Source: Phycisphaerae bacterium
Lineage (GTDB): Bacteria > Planctomycetota > Phycisphaerae > UBA1845 > Fen-1342
Assembly (NCBI GenBank): GCA_026984555.1
Contig: JALSRY010000173.1
Location: 1 to 18,052, forward strand
Direction of reading: 5' to 3'
Length of the DNA stretch: 18,052 nt
Shown here: positions 5,959 through 12,738 of the stretch, in pieces
Layout of the letters: each line of letters opens with the position of its first letter
How positions within the stretch are numbered: the stretch's first letter is position 1
Position numbers and translations under genes: made by a program
Notes under the pieces: generated by a model
The model's input: the letters and a program-made list of their open reading frames with translations, nothing else
Database searches by the model: none
What the model was told of the DNA's origin: nothing

Positions 5959-8127
5959 TCAAGCGGGCGAAGCCTGACCCTCTTCGCCGGGCGCCGCGGC
6001 ACCCCGGGTGACGATTTCCTGCGCACACGCGGCCAGGAATTCGGGCATCGTGCAACTCCCCAGTTGCTTGCCCTCGCGTGTACGAACGTTGACGGTGCGA
6101 TGCTGTGCTTCCTGCTCCCCGATCACGAGGATATAGGGAACCTTCATCAGCGTGGCCTTGCGAATCTTGGCCCCAATCCGTTCGCCGGAATTGTCGAGCT
6201 CGACGCGCAGGTTCGCCTTGCGGCAAAGATCGAAGACTTCCCGCGCGTAGTCGGCGGATTTTTCGCTGACCGAGCATACCGTCGCCTGGATCGGCGCCAG
6301 CCACAGCGGGAAGGCGCCCGCGAAGTGTTCGATCAGGATGCCCACGAAGCGTTCGAGGCTGCCGAACAGCGCGCGGTGGACCATCACCGGACGGTGGGTC
6401 TGGTTGTCGGCCCCCACATATTCGAGCCCGAACCGCTCGGGCAGGTTGTAGTCCACCTGGACGGTGCCGAGTTGCCACTCGCGGCCAATCGCGTCCTTGA
6501 CGATGAAATCGACCTTCGGGCCGTAGAACGCCGCCTCTCCTTCTTCTTCGGAGTACGTCATGTCCGCGGCGCGAACGGCGGCGCGCAGGGCGTTTTCAGC
6601 CAGATCCCAGTTCTCCGCGACACCGATGTACTTGTCGCTGTCGGGGTCGCGCAGGCCGATGCGCACGCGGTAGTCGTTGAGCCCGATCATGCCCAGCGCG
6701 AACCGCGACAGGTCGATGCAGTCGGCCAGCTCCTCGGGCAACTGTTCGTTGGTGCAGAAAACGTGGGCGTCGTCCTGCGTGAATCCGCGGACGCGCGTCA
6801 TGCCGCTGACCTCGCCGGACTGCTCGTAGCGATAGACCGTGCCGAATTCGGCCAAACGCACGGGCAAATCGCGGTAGCTGCGCGGCTCGGAGGCGAAGAT
6901 GCGCACGTGGTGGGGGCAGTTCATCGGCTTGAGCAGGTAACCGTCGTCCTGGGCCAGCCACGCGCGAATCCGCGTGAGCCGATCTTCCGCCGGCGCGTCG
7001 AGCGGGTACCCGGCTTTGCCCAACTCTGGGTACGTCGATGCCAGCTTTTCCCACAACGCCCGCTCCTGCTCACCGGCGGGACCACCCCCGGCCGCCGCCG
7101 CCATTTCCCACAGCGTGTTCAGCTCGCGGGCGCGGTCCGAGTCGAACAATGGCGGATACTGCGCTTCCTTGTAATACGGAAAATGTCCGCTGGTGCGGTA
7201 CAGATCGAGCTTGCCGATGTGCGGCGTGTAAACGGGCTGGTAGCCTCGCCGCAACAGCTCTTCCAGAATGGCCTGTTCGAGCGCCCGGCGGATGACGGCG
7301 CCACGCGGCTTCCAGAGCACGAGCCCCGTCCCCACGAGCGGATCCACCGTGAACAACCCGAGCTCCTGCCCGATCCGGCGATGGTCGCGCTTCCGGGCCT
7401 CCTCGAGGAACTGCAAGTGCTGGCGCAGCTCCTTCTTGCTCGGCCACGTCGTGCCGTAGACACGCTGGAGCATCTTCTTCGAAGCGTCGCCGTGGTGATA
7501 CGCGCCGGCAACCTGCATGATCTTGAAAGCGCCGATCTTCGACGTGCTCGGCACGTGCGGACCGCGGCAGAGATCCTCGAAACAGCGCGGACCCGGCTCC
7601 GCCCCGGTGACGTAGAAACTCAAGGTCTCCCCGTCGGCCCGGCGGGCGTTGTCCAGCTTGTACTCGTTGCCCTCGGCTTCGAGCTTGCGCATGGCCTCGT
7701 CCCGCGGCAGCTCGTACCGCGTGAACGGGCGGTCTTCCTTGACGATCTCCTTCATCCGCGCTTCGATGCGCTCGAAATCTTCGGGCGTCAGCGGGTGGTC
7801 GAGGTCGATGTCATAGTAGAAACCGTTTTCCACCGGCGGCCCGTAAACCAGCTTCGTCCCCGGCCACAAGTCGCAGATGGCTTCGGCCATCACGTGCGCG
7901 CAACTGTGACGGGCGACGTAGAGCCCTTCGTCATCCTTGAACGTGAGCACGCGGAAGTCGATTTCCTCGTTCGCGAAACGTGTCGCCAAATCGACAATCC
8001 GACCGTTGACTTTCGCCGCCAGCGCTGCGCGGGCGAGGTTGGGGCTGATCGCTTCGACGATCTGCGCCGCGGTAACCCCGTCAGGATGCTCAAGGACAGT
8101 TCCGTCGGGCAAGCGGACTTTTACCAT
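5959..8127 (-). CDS. thrS: Threonyl-tRNA synthetase with an insertion in the catalytic domain
   Basis: ThrRS charges tRNA-Thr and edits mis-attached serine. The 722-residue chain shows, in order, a TGS domain (1-62), an editing domain with HSCAH (74-78) and CRGPH (187-191), the class II catalytic core, and a C-terminal anticodon-binding domain (about 612-702). Zinc ligands are C404, H455 and H584; the C404-H455 spacing of 51 equals that of E. coli. Motif 2 is RYEQSGEVSGMTRVRGFTQD (433-452). The NCPHH form at 403-407 replaces the more common NCPGH. About 65 extra residues (about 329-393) lie between SGHFPYYKEAQYP and YLLKPMNCP, explaining the extra length over the usual 640 or so. A short tail rich in Ala, Gly and Glu follows residue 705. 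The ATG at 8127 starts the TGS motif directly, although its ribosome binding site is weak. Confidence 0.97.
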   Translation of the reverse strand: MVKVRLPDGTVLEHPDGVTAAQIVEAISPNLARAALAAKVNGRIVDLATRFANEEIDFRVLTFKDDEGLYVARHSCAHVMAEAICDLWPGTKLVYGPPVENGFYYDIDLDHPLTPEDFERIEARMKEIVKEDRPFTRYELPRDEAMRKLEAEGNEYKLDNARRADGETLSFYVTGAEPGPRCFEDLCRGPHVPSTSKIGAFKIMQVAGAYHHGDASKKMLQRVYGTTWPSKKELRQHLQFLEEARKRDHRRIGQELGLFTVDPLVGTGLVLWKPRGAVIRRALEQAILEELLRRGYQPVYTPHIGKLDLYRTSGHFPYYKEAQYPPLFDSDRARELNTLWEMAAAAGGGPAGEQERALWEKLASTYPELGKAGYPLDAPAEDRLTRIRAWLAQDDGYLLKPMNCPHHVRIFASEPRSYRDLPVRLAEFGTVYRYEQSGEVSGMTRVRGFTQDDAHVFCTNEQLPEELADCIDLSRFALGMIGLNDYRVRIGLRDPDSDKYIGVAENWDLAENALRAAVRAADMTYSEEEGEAAFYGPKVDFIVKDAIGREWQLGTVQVDYNLPERFGLEYVGADNQTHRPVMVHRALFGSLERFVGILIEHFAGAFPLWLAPIQATVCSVSEKSADYAREVFDLCRKANLRVELDNSGERIGAKIRKATLMKVPYILVIGEQEAQHRTVNVRTREGKQLGSCTMPEFLAACAQEIVTRGAAAPGEEGQASPA

Positions 8128-8342
8128 GGGAAACTCTTTCTCATGGGCGCGACGTGCCGATTGCCGACTCGGGATGTGAACGCATACGGGGCAATAACCC
8201 TCAGTGGTTCAGGCTCCAGGACGATGCCACCCGAGCGCGACGTTTCCGCACGCCGCTTCCCCGGTGGCTAGGTTGTTTGAATCACCGTCATCGTCCCGTC
8301 TCGCAGAGAGGCGACGACCTTCCTGGCCGCCTGCACCCCTCA
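8128..8342 (-). promoter_or_regulatory. Long 5' leader of thrS
   Basis: If the promoter at 8349-8376 is correct, thrS mRNA has an untranslated leader of about 215 nt. Synthetase genes are often controlled through such leaders, by tRNA-like folds bound by ThrRS or by T-box elements. I see several short inverted repeats in this GC-rich stretch but no structure I can assign with confidence. No coding region is evident. Confidence 0.35.
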
Positions 8343-8348
8343 ATGCTC

Positions 8349-8376
8349 AATGTATCCGCGCCCCCGCGGAAGTCAA
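8349..8376 (-). promoter_or_regulatory. Sigma70-type promoter for thrS-infC
   Basis: On the minus strand TTGACT (8376-8371, five of six consensus positions) is followed after 16 bases by TACATT (8354-8349, four of six). It points at thrS and is the best sigma70 match in the divergent intergenic region. Transcription would start near 8342. The -35 box overlaps the inverted repeat at 8363-8399. Confidence 0.5.
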
Positions 8377-8399
8377 CCCGCAAGTCGCGCTTCCGCGGG
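8363..8399. repeat. 10-bp perfect inverted repeat over the thrS -35 box
   Basis: CCCGCGGAAG (8363-8372) and CTTCCGCGGG (8390-8399) form a perfect inverted repeat with a 17-base centre. Half-site centres are 27 bases apart. A second pairing, AACCCGC (8375-8381) with GCGGGTT (8395-8401), excludes the first. Because it covers the -35 region of the proposed thrS promoter, an operator is the simplest reading. A rightward terminator is less likely because no rightward gene precedes it. Confidence 0.4.
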
Positions 8400-8401
8400 T
8401 T

Positions 8402-8730
8402 CTATCGGTTCTTGTCGCATAGCAGGATAAACCGCGCTGCCAACCGGAGATAACGCACAAGGCCGCTTCACCCGCGAACCCCCGTTGCCACACCCGGCAA
8501 CCCCTCGGCGTGCACCACTGCCCCGCAGGTGCCGGACACAGCCCCCCTCTTCGCCGCCAGAGGCGAACAGCCGGCAGGTCTTGCACGCCAAGCGCAAGCA
8601 ATGCCGCGTATACGGGTCGCCGCGGAAGGCGATCACGCGAGCGCCGCCGCTCGTCCGCTATGTCTAACTTGCGTACCCCTGGCCAGTTAGGTTCCCGCCG
8701 TACGAACGTTGCCGGCCTGACGAACCGTCC
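8402..8730. other. Divergent intergenic region, no gene seen
   Basis: This lies between the thrS promoter region and the sigma54 element. Short frames exist on both strands, including a Cys-containing leftward one at 8373-8636. None has family resemblance, and that one would overlap the thrS promoter. Small palindromes such as CTGGCCAG near 8684 are present and could include sites for a sigma54 activator, but I cannot assign any. Confidence 0.4.
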
Positions 8731-8746
8731 TGGCACACCAACTGCC
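8731..8746 (+). promoter_or_regulatory. Sigma54 (RpoN) promoter for the flagellar operon
   Basis: TGGCAC-ACCAA-CTGC matches the -24/-12 consensus TGGCAC-N5-TTGC at nine of ten core positions. The invariant GG (8732-8733) and GC (8744-8745) are separated by exactly 10 bases. It points toward flgF, and transcription would start near 8757. RpoN control of rod, ring and hook genes is established in several flagellated bacteria. This is the only such match noticed by eye in the window's non-coding stretches. Confidence 0.62.
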
Positions 8747-8840
8747 CCGCCGGCATGGACGAACACGCGAGCACCCGTGCCGGCTGGTCGGCCGCTCGCC
8801 GTGCTCGCTCGGCAAGGATGCCTCCACAGGTGGGAACGGC

Positions 8841-9071
8841 ATGACGCGGAACACACGCACCAGCGACGGCGAACACCTCGCGACCATGACGGCCCGCTGC
8901 GGCAGCCCCCAACAAGGCAGCGATCGGCTGCCCACCGGGCAAGGGGACTGGGCCGCGTTGGGACGACTCGTCCTGGATGAGGCGCGGCGGCGAACCACCC
9001 GCGCCCGGCAGGTTCATGCCGCCACTGGTGTTACGCCTCATCCAGCCCGGACGACCGAAGGTGACGCATGA
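8841..9071 (+). CDS. Possible small protein overlapping the flgF start
   Basis: A 76-residue frame begins at an ATG preceded by AGGTGG seven bases away, lies about 85 bases beyond the predicted sigma54 start, and ends in an ATGA overlap with flgF. These points favour a translated leader gene. Against it, the product is hydrophilic and matches no family I recognise. Its codon third positions also become less GC-biased over the last 15-20 codons than in the neighbouring flg genes. There is no signal peptide or membrane segment. It may be a regulatory small protein coupled to flgF translation, or just chance open frame in GC-rich DNA. Confidence 0.28.
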   Translation: MTRNTRTSDGEHLATMTARCGSPQQGSDRLPTGQGDWAALGRLVLDEARRRTTRARQVHAATGVTPHPARTTEGDA

Positions 9072-9820
9072 TCTACGGGCTCTACCAGTCTGCCGCCGGC
9101 ATGATGGTCAACGAATACCGGCAGAACGTGCTGGCGAACAACCTCGCCAACGCGGAAACGGTCGGGTTCAAACGCGACGTAGCCACGTTCGCCGAACGAA
9201 TCCCGGCCGCTCGGGCCGGGCGGCGGCGGGGCGAGAGCAACGACCTGCTCCGCACGCTGACCGGCGGCACGTGGCTGGCCCGCACGGCAACCGATTTCGC
9301 GGAAGGGGCGATGATCCGGACCGAGCGGCCGCTGGACGTGGCCCTCGCGGGACCGGGGTTTCTGCGCGTGCGGGCCGGCGGAAAAGAATACCTCACCCGC
9401 GACGGCCGCATGGTGATGACACCCGAGGGGCGCCTGGTCTCCGCCACGGACGGAGCGCAGGTGCTCGGCCGCGCGGGCCAGCCGATCGTGCTCAACCCGC
9501 GCGGCGGCCAGGTCACCATCGACGAAGACGGCCGCATCTTGCAGGGCGGACACCCCGTGTCGTGGTTGGGGGTGGTCGACGTGCAGGATTACGACCGGCT
9601 GCGCAAGGTCGGCGCGGGGCGCTTCCTGGCACAAGACGCGAAACCGACACGCGCGCCGGCGAAAGTGATGGCGGGTTTCGTCGAAAACTCGGGCGTCGAG
9701 CCGGTCCGCGAGCTGGTGAACATGATCGAGGCGTCCCGGGCGTTTCAGTTCAACGCCCAGATGGTGACGTTGCAGGACCAATCCGCCGGCCGCCTGATCA
9801 ACATGGTGGCCAGCGCGTAG
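9068..9820 (+). CDS. flgF: Flagellar basal-body rod protein FlgF
   Basis: FlgF forms part of the proximal rod, a drive-shaft segment crossing the periplasm, and is exported by the flagellar type III system without a cleaved signal. The 250-residue length equals that of typical FlgF. The N-terminus MIYGLYQSAAGMMVNEYRQN and the rod/hook signature NVLANNLANAETVGFKRD (20-37) form the N-terminal export and packing helix. The C-terminal helix (about 206-250, with GFVENSGVEPVRELVNMIEA) is the matching rod-family end. AAGGTG precedes the ATG. It opens the operon, directly before flgG, as in many flagellated bacteria. FlgF and FlgG are close paralogues; gene order and the shorter, more divergent middle region favour FlgF. 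Confidence 0.9.
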   Translation: MIYGLYQSAAGMMVNEYRQNVLANNLANAETVGFKRDVATFAERIPAARAGRRRGESNDLLRTLTGGTWLARTATDFAEGAMIRTERPLDVALAGPGFLRVRAGGKEYLTRDGRMVMTPEGRLVSATDGAQVLGRAGQPIVLNPRGGQVTIDEDGRILQGGHPVSWLGVVDVQDYDRLRKVGAGRFLAQDAKPTRAPAKVMAGFVENSGVEPVRELVNMIEASRAFQFNAQMVTLQDQSAGRLINMVASA

Positions 9821-9984
9821 CGGCGAAACCGCCGGAAGCGGAACAACAAGCGTGACACGCGGCACGGGCATCGAGCCTTCGGGCTGGTCCGGCCCGCGCT
9901 GCCCGGAGCAACGCCGGCAACAAGCCGGTGTCGCGACGAATCGACCACCGGCCGCAAACCGGTGTTACAGGAGGACGACCGGAT

Positions 9985-10782
9985 ATGGCGATTACGGCGC
10001 TTCACACCGCGGCGACGGGGATGCAGGCCCTCTCGACCAAGATCGACGTCATCGCGAACAACATCGCGAACGCGGAAACGGTGGGCTACAAGTCGTCGCG
10101 GGTGAATTTCCAGGATCTGCTGTACCAGATCCGCACGCAACCCGGCGTCCAGACGTCGAGCGAAACATCCTCGCCGCTGGGCACGCAGATCGGTCTGGGC
10201 GTGCTCGTGAGCAATACGCAGATCAACTTCAAACAAGGCTCGGCGATGCAAGGGACGAACCTCGACGCGATGATCCAGGGCGACGGGTTCTTCCAGGTCG
10301 AGCTGCCCGACGGGCGAACAGCGTACACCCGCGCGGGCAATTTCATCCGCAACGCCGACGGCGAACTCGTGCTCGGCAACAGCATGGGCTATCGCCTCAA
10401 GGACACGCCGACGATCCCCGAGAACATCCCCACCTCGGACGTCTCGATCGGCAGTAACGGCGAGGTCGTCGGCCTCGATGAAAACGGACAGCAGCAAGTC
10501 TTCGGACAGATTCAGCTCGCCCGCTTTCCCAACCCCAGCGGGCTGATTCAGTACGGCTCGAACGTCTACCTGGAGAGCGACGCCTCGGGCCCGCCGGTCG
10601 AGGGGCAGCCCGGCCAGGATGGGCTCGGCAGCATCATCCCCGGGCACCTCGAACTGAGCACCACCGAAGCCGTGACCGAGCTCGTCGAGCTCATCAAGAC
10701 CCAGCGCGTGTTCCAGATGAACTCGCAATCCATCCAGTCCGCCGACCAGGCCCTCCAGGTCGTGGCCAACCTCAGGCGGTAG
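9985..10782 (+). CDS. flgG: Flagellar distal rod protein FlgG
   Basis: FlgG builds the distal rod that joins the proximal rod to the hook and is surrounded by the P- and L-rings. The 265-residue product has the N-terminal signature DVIANNIANAETVGYKSS (21-38) followed by FQDLLYQIRT. Its C-terminal motif is LELSTTEAVTELVELIKTQR, running on into FQMNSQSIQSADQALQ. Both are strongly FlgG-like. An AGGAGG ribosome binding site ends ten bases before the chosen ATG; an in-frame ATG at 9928 would put the site inside the gene. The 164-base gap from flgF is the widest in the operon and holds a C(UUCG)G hairpin (9874-9885) and a 6-bp inverted repeat just upstream of the ribosome binding site. Confidence 0.96.
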   Translation: MAITALHTAATGMQALSTKIDVIANNIANAETVGYKSSRVNFQDLLYQIRTQPGVQTSSETSSPLGTQIGLGVLVSNTQINFKQGSAMQGTNLDAMIQGDGFFQVELPDGRTAYTRAGNFIRNADGELVLGNSMGYRLKDTPTIPENIPTSDVSIGSNGEVVGLDENGQQQVFGQIQLARFPNPSGLIQYGSNVYLESDASGPPVEGQPGQDGLGSIIPGHLELSTTEAVTELVELIKTQRVFQMNSQSIQSADQALQVVANLRR

Positions 10783-10815
10783 CGCGCGTGAACGGAACCG
10801 CAGGGAGATCAGCAC

Positions 10816-11886
10816 ATGAACGGTAGTACGCGATGGCTCGCAACACTCGGCCTCCTTTCCGCGACACTCGCGGCAACGGTCGCCGGCGACCTGCTCCAGC
10901 CGCGGGTCTCGCGGCTGCGCATCAAGCCCGAAACGCTGGTGCGCGGCGAGGTGGTGCGCCTGGCGGACGTGCTGGATTTCTCCCAAGCCGACCCGAAATT
11001 GGCGCAAGCACTGGCCGACAAGCCGGTCGCGACCGACACGACCGGCGTCACCACGATCGGCTATCAGCAAATCGACGCGCAACTCGCCCGGCTCGGCGTG
11101 AACATGGCCCGCGTGCTGGTGTGCGGGGCCTCGCAGTGTCGCGTTCGGCATCCGGCCGCCCCCGCGCCGACCTCCAACGCGAAAGACCCGCGCCGGCCCT
11201 CGGCGACACCGGCACCCCTGTTGCGCCCCCGCGCGCAAATGGACCGGCAAACGCTCGCCGATGTGCTCCGCACGCGCGTCGAGCGGGAGCTGGCCCACCT
11301 GGGCGGTACGGTGGAAGTCGAGTTCGAACGCGCCGGCGCCGAGTTCCTGGCGCTGACCACGCCGCCCTTGGAGTTCACGGTACGGGGCGGACGCGGAGCG
11401 ACGCTCGGATTGCGCGAGTATCGCGTAACCATTCGGCGCGACGGTCGCACGCAACGCACGATCCGCATCGGGGTGCGCGCACGCCTGATCAAACGTGTGC
11501 TCGTGGCCGCCCGCCCGCTGAACATGGGCACGTATATCACCGGCGACAGTCTCGAATACGCCCAACGCGAGTTCACCTCCGCGGATGATCTCGGACTCGA
11601 CCACGTCGAAGAAGTCGTCGGCCAGCAGGTCCGCCACTTCGTCCCCGCCGGCGTAATGGTCCACAAGAGCGACTTGAAGGACGTCGATCTCGTCAAACGA
11701 TCGCAGCCGGTCACGGTCATCGGCGGCGAAGCGGTCCGCGTACGCATCACCGGCGACGCGCTCGACTCGGGCGGATTCGGTGACACGATCCGCGTGCGGC
11801 TCGGCGAGACGCGCCGAAACCGGCGCGTGGTGCGCGGCGTCGTAACCGGCGTCGGAACCGTGCGCTTGGAAGAAGGGAGCCTCTGA
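10816..11886 (+). CDS. flgA: Flagella basal-body P-ring formation chaperone FlgA
   Basis: FlgA is a periplasmic chaperone that helps FlgI assemble into the P-ring. The 356-residue precursor starts with a signal peptide (about 1-24, ending TVAG before DLL). A long N-terminal region with an Ala/Pro-rich linker (about 112-140) follows. The SAF-type domain is near 226-289 (VLVAARPLNMGTYITGDSLE), and the C-terminal FlgA domain (about 295-350) contains GDTIRVRL. E. coli FlgA has about 219 residues, so this one has roughly 130 extra, mostly before the SAF domain. GGGAG precedes the ATG. The stop overlaps the flgH start by one base (TGATG), indicating translational coupling. The family call is good for the C-terminal half; the N-terminal half is divergent. 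Confidence 0.9.
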   Translation: MNGSTRWLATLGLLSATLAATVAGDLLQPRVSRLRIKPETLVRGEVVRLADVLDFSQADPKLAQALADKPVATDTTGVTTIGYQQIDAQLARLGVNMARVLVCGASQCRVRHPAAPAPTSNAKDPRRPSATPAPLLRPRAQMDRQTLADVLRTRVERELAHLGGTVEVEFERAGAEFLALTTPPLEFTVRGGRGATLGLREYRVTIRRDGRTQRTIRIGVRARLIKRVLVAARPLNMGTYITGDSLEYAQREFTSADDLGLDHVEEVVGQQVRHFVPAGVMVHKSDLKDVDLVKRSQPVTVIGGEAVRVRITGDALDSGGFGDTIRVRLGETRRNRRVVRGVVTGVGTVRLEEGSL

Positions 11887-12689
11887 TGCACACACAGCCG
11901 TCAACAACACGCGCGGGAACGCGACACGTGCGGACGAAATGCCTCGCCGTGCTGGTCGCGGCGGGATGGGTCGCGACGGCGGCGGCCCAGAGCAACTCGC
12001 TGTTCCACCGGGCGTCCCCCCGGCCGAACCATGCTCCAACCACCCAGCCGGCAAGCGGTGCGCGCGAAGCGTTGTTGCCGGCGGCGACCGTGCATCCGCT
12101 CGCCACGAGCGACCCCCAGCCGCCGCGGAACGCGGTCCTGCTGCACGCCTCGCTGATCGCCGTGGAGGCCCCCAAGCCGCGACGGATCAAGGTCCACGAC
12201 ATCGTCACCGTGATCGTGCGTGAGGAGAAACGGGCCAAGTCCGACACCGACCTGAAGCGCGACAAGAAATGGGACATCTCCGCCGAGCTGAAAAAGTGGA
12301 TCCGCCTGACGGAAGACAGCAAGCTCGTCCCGCAGGTCTTTCCCGCCGGCAATCCGGCCATCGCGCTGACCTACGACGACAAGTACAAGGGCAAGGGCAA
12401 GGTCGAACGGAAGGATTCGCTGGTCACGCGGATCAGCGCCGTGGTGCTCGACGTCAAGCCCAACGGCACCCTCGTGTTGCAGGCCCGCAAGGAAATCAAG
12501 ATCGACGAGGATCGCCAGCGGGTCACGCTTACGGGCATCTGCCGGGCCGAGGACGTCAGCGCGCAAAACACGATCCTGAGCACCCAACTGGCCGACGCGA
12601 CGATCGACATCCAGCACGCCGGACCGGCGCGTGACGCGGCCCGCCGCGGGTGGCTGGCCAAGCTGTGGGACGTGATCCGTCCGCTGTAG
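11886..12689 (+). CDS. flgH: Flagellar L-ring protein FlgH, apparently not a lipoprotein
   Basis: FlgH forms the L-ring bushing in the outer membrane. The 267-residue chain has a signal peptide (about 1-34, CLAVLVAAGWVATAAA then Q). A variable Pro/Thr-rich stretch (36-95) follows. The conserved core then shows KVHDIVTVIVREE (102-114), LVLQARKEIKIDEDRQRVTL (196-215) and GICRAEDVSAQNTILSTQLA (217-236), ending at GWLAKLWDVIRPL. E. coli FlgH is a lipoprotein with Cys at the cleavage point. Here the site is AAAQ with no lipobox; C19 lies at the front of the hydrophobic stretch instead. The start codon overlaps the flgA stop by one base. The presence of FlgH implies an outer membrane. Confidence 0.94.
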   Translation: MHTQPSTTRAGTRHVRTKCLAVLVAAGWVATAAAQSNSLFHRASPRPNHAPTTQPASGAREALLPAATVHPLATSDPQPPRNAVLLHASLIAVEAPKPRRIKVHDIVTVIVREEKRAKSDTDLKRDKKWDISAELKKWIRLTEDSKLVPQVFPAGNPAIALTYDDKYKGKGKVERKDSLVTRISAVVLDVKPNGTLVLQARKEIKIDEDRQRVTLTGICRAEDVSAQNTILSTQLADATIDIQHAGPARDAARRGWLAKLWDVIRPL

Positions 12690-12738
12690 CCATCGCGAGG
12701 GCAGGTACGCCCCGCGCGACGACCCAGGAAGGGCACCG

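Noticed and set aside
8222..8233. T-box-like CGGGTGGCATCG in the thrS leader (minus strand)
   Set aside because: The T-box core expects TGGNACC and here reads TGGCATC. The C after TGG would need a G discriminator in tRNA-Thr. I found no Stem I landmarks or terminator, so chance is likelier.
4861..8271. A very long rightward open frame (over 1100 codons) opposite thrS and infC
   Set aside because: It mirrors the codon pattern of two certain genes on the other strand. High GC at third positions removes stop codons from the antisense frame, and the product has no recognisable domain.
8373..8636. Short leftward frame with several cysteines in the divergent intergenic region
   Set aside because: The Cys spacing is not a clean zinc motif, there is no family match, and the frame runs into the proposed thrS promoter and inverted repeat.
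8664..9041. Leftward frame of 125 codons upstream of flgF
   Set aside because: It would cover the sigma54 element on the opposite strand and has a low-complexity, unrecognisable product.
9821..9984. Possible cyclic-di-GMP riboswitch before flgG
   Set aside because: The conserved core blocks of the GEMM fold are not present. Only small unrelated hairpins are seen.
9745..12054. A long leftward open frame opposite flgG and flgA
   Set aside because: Same GC-driven shadow effect. The plus-strand flg genes are unambiguous there.
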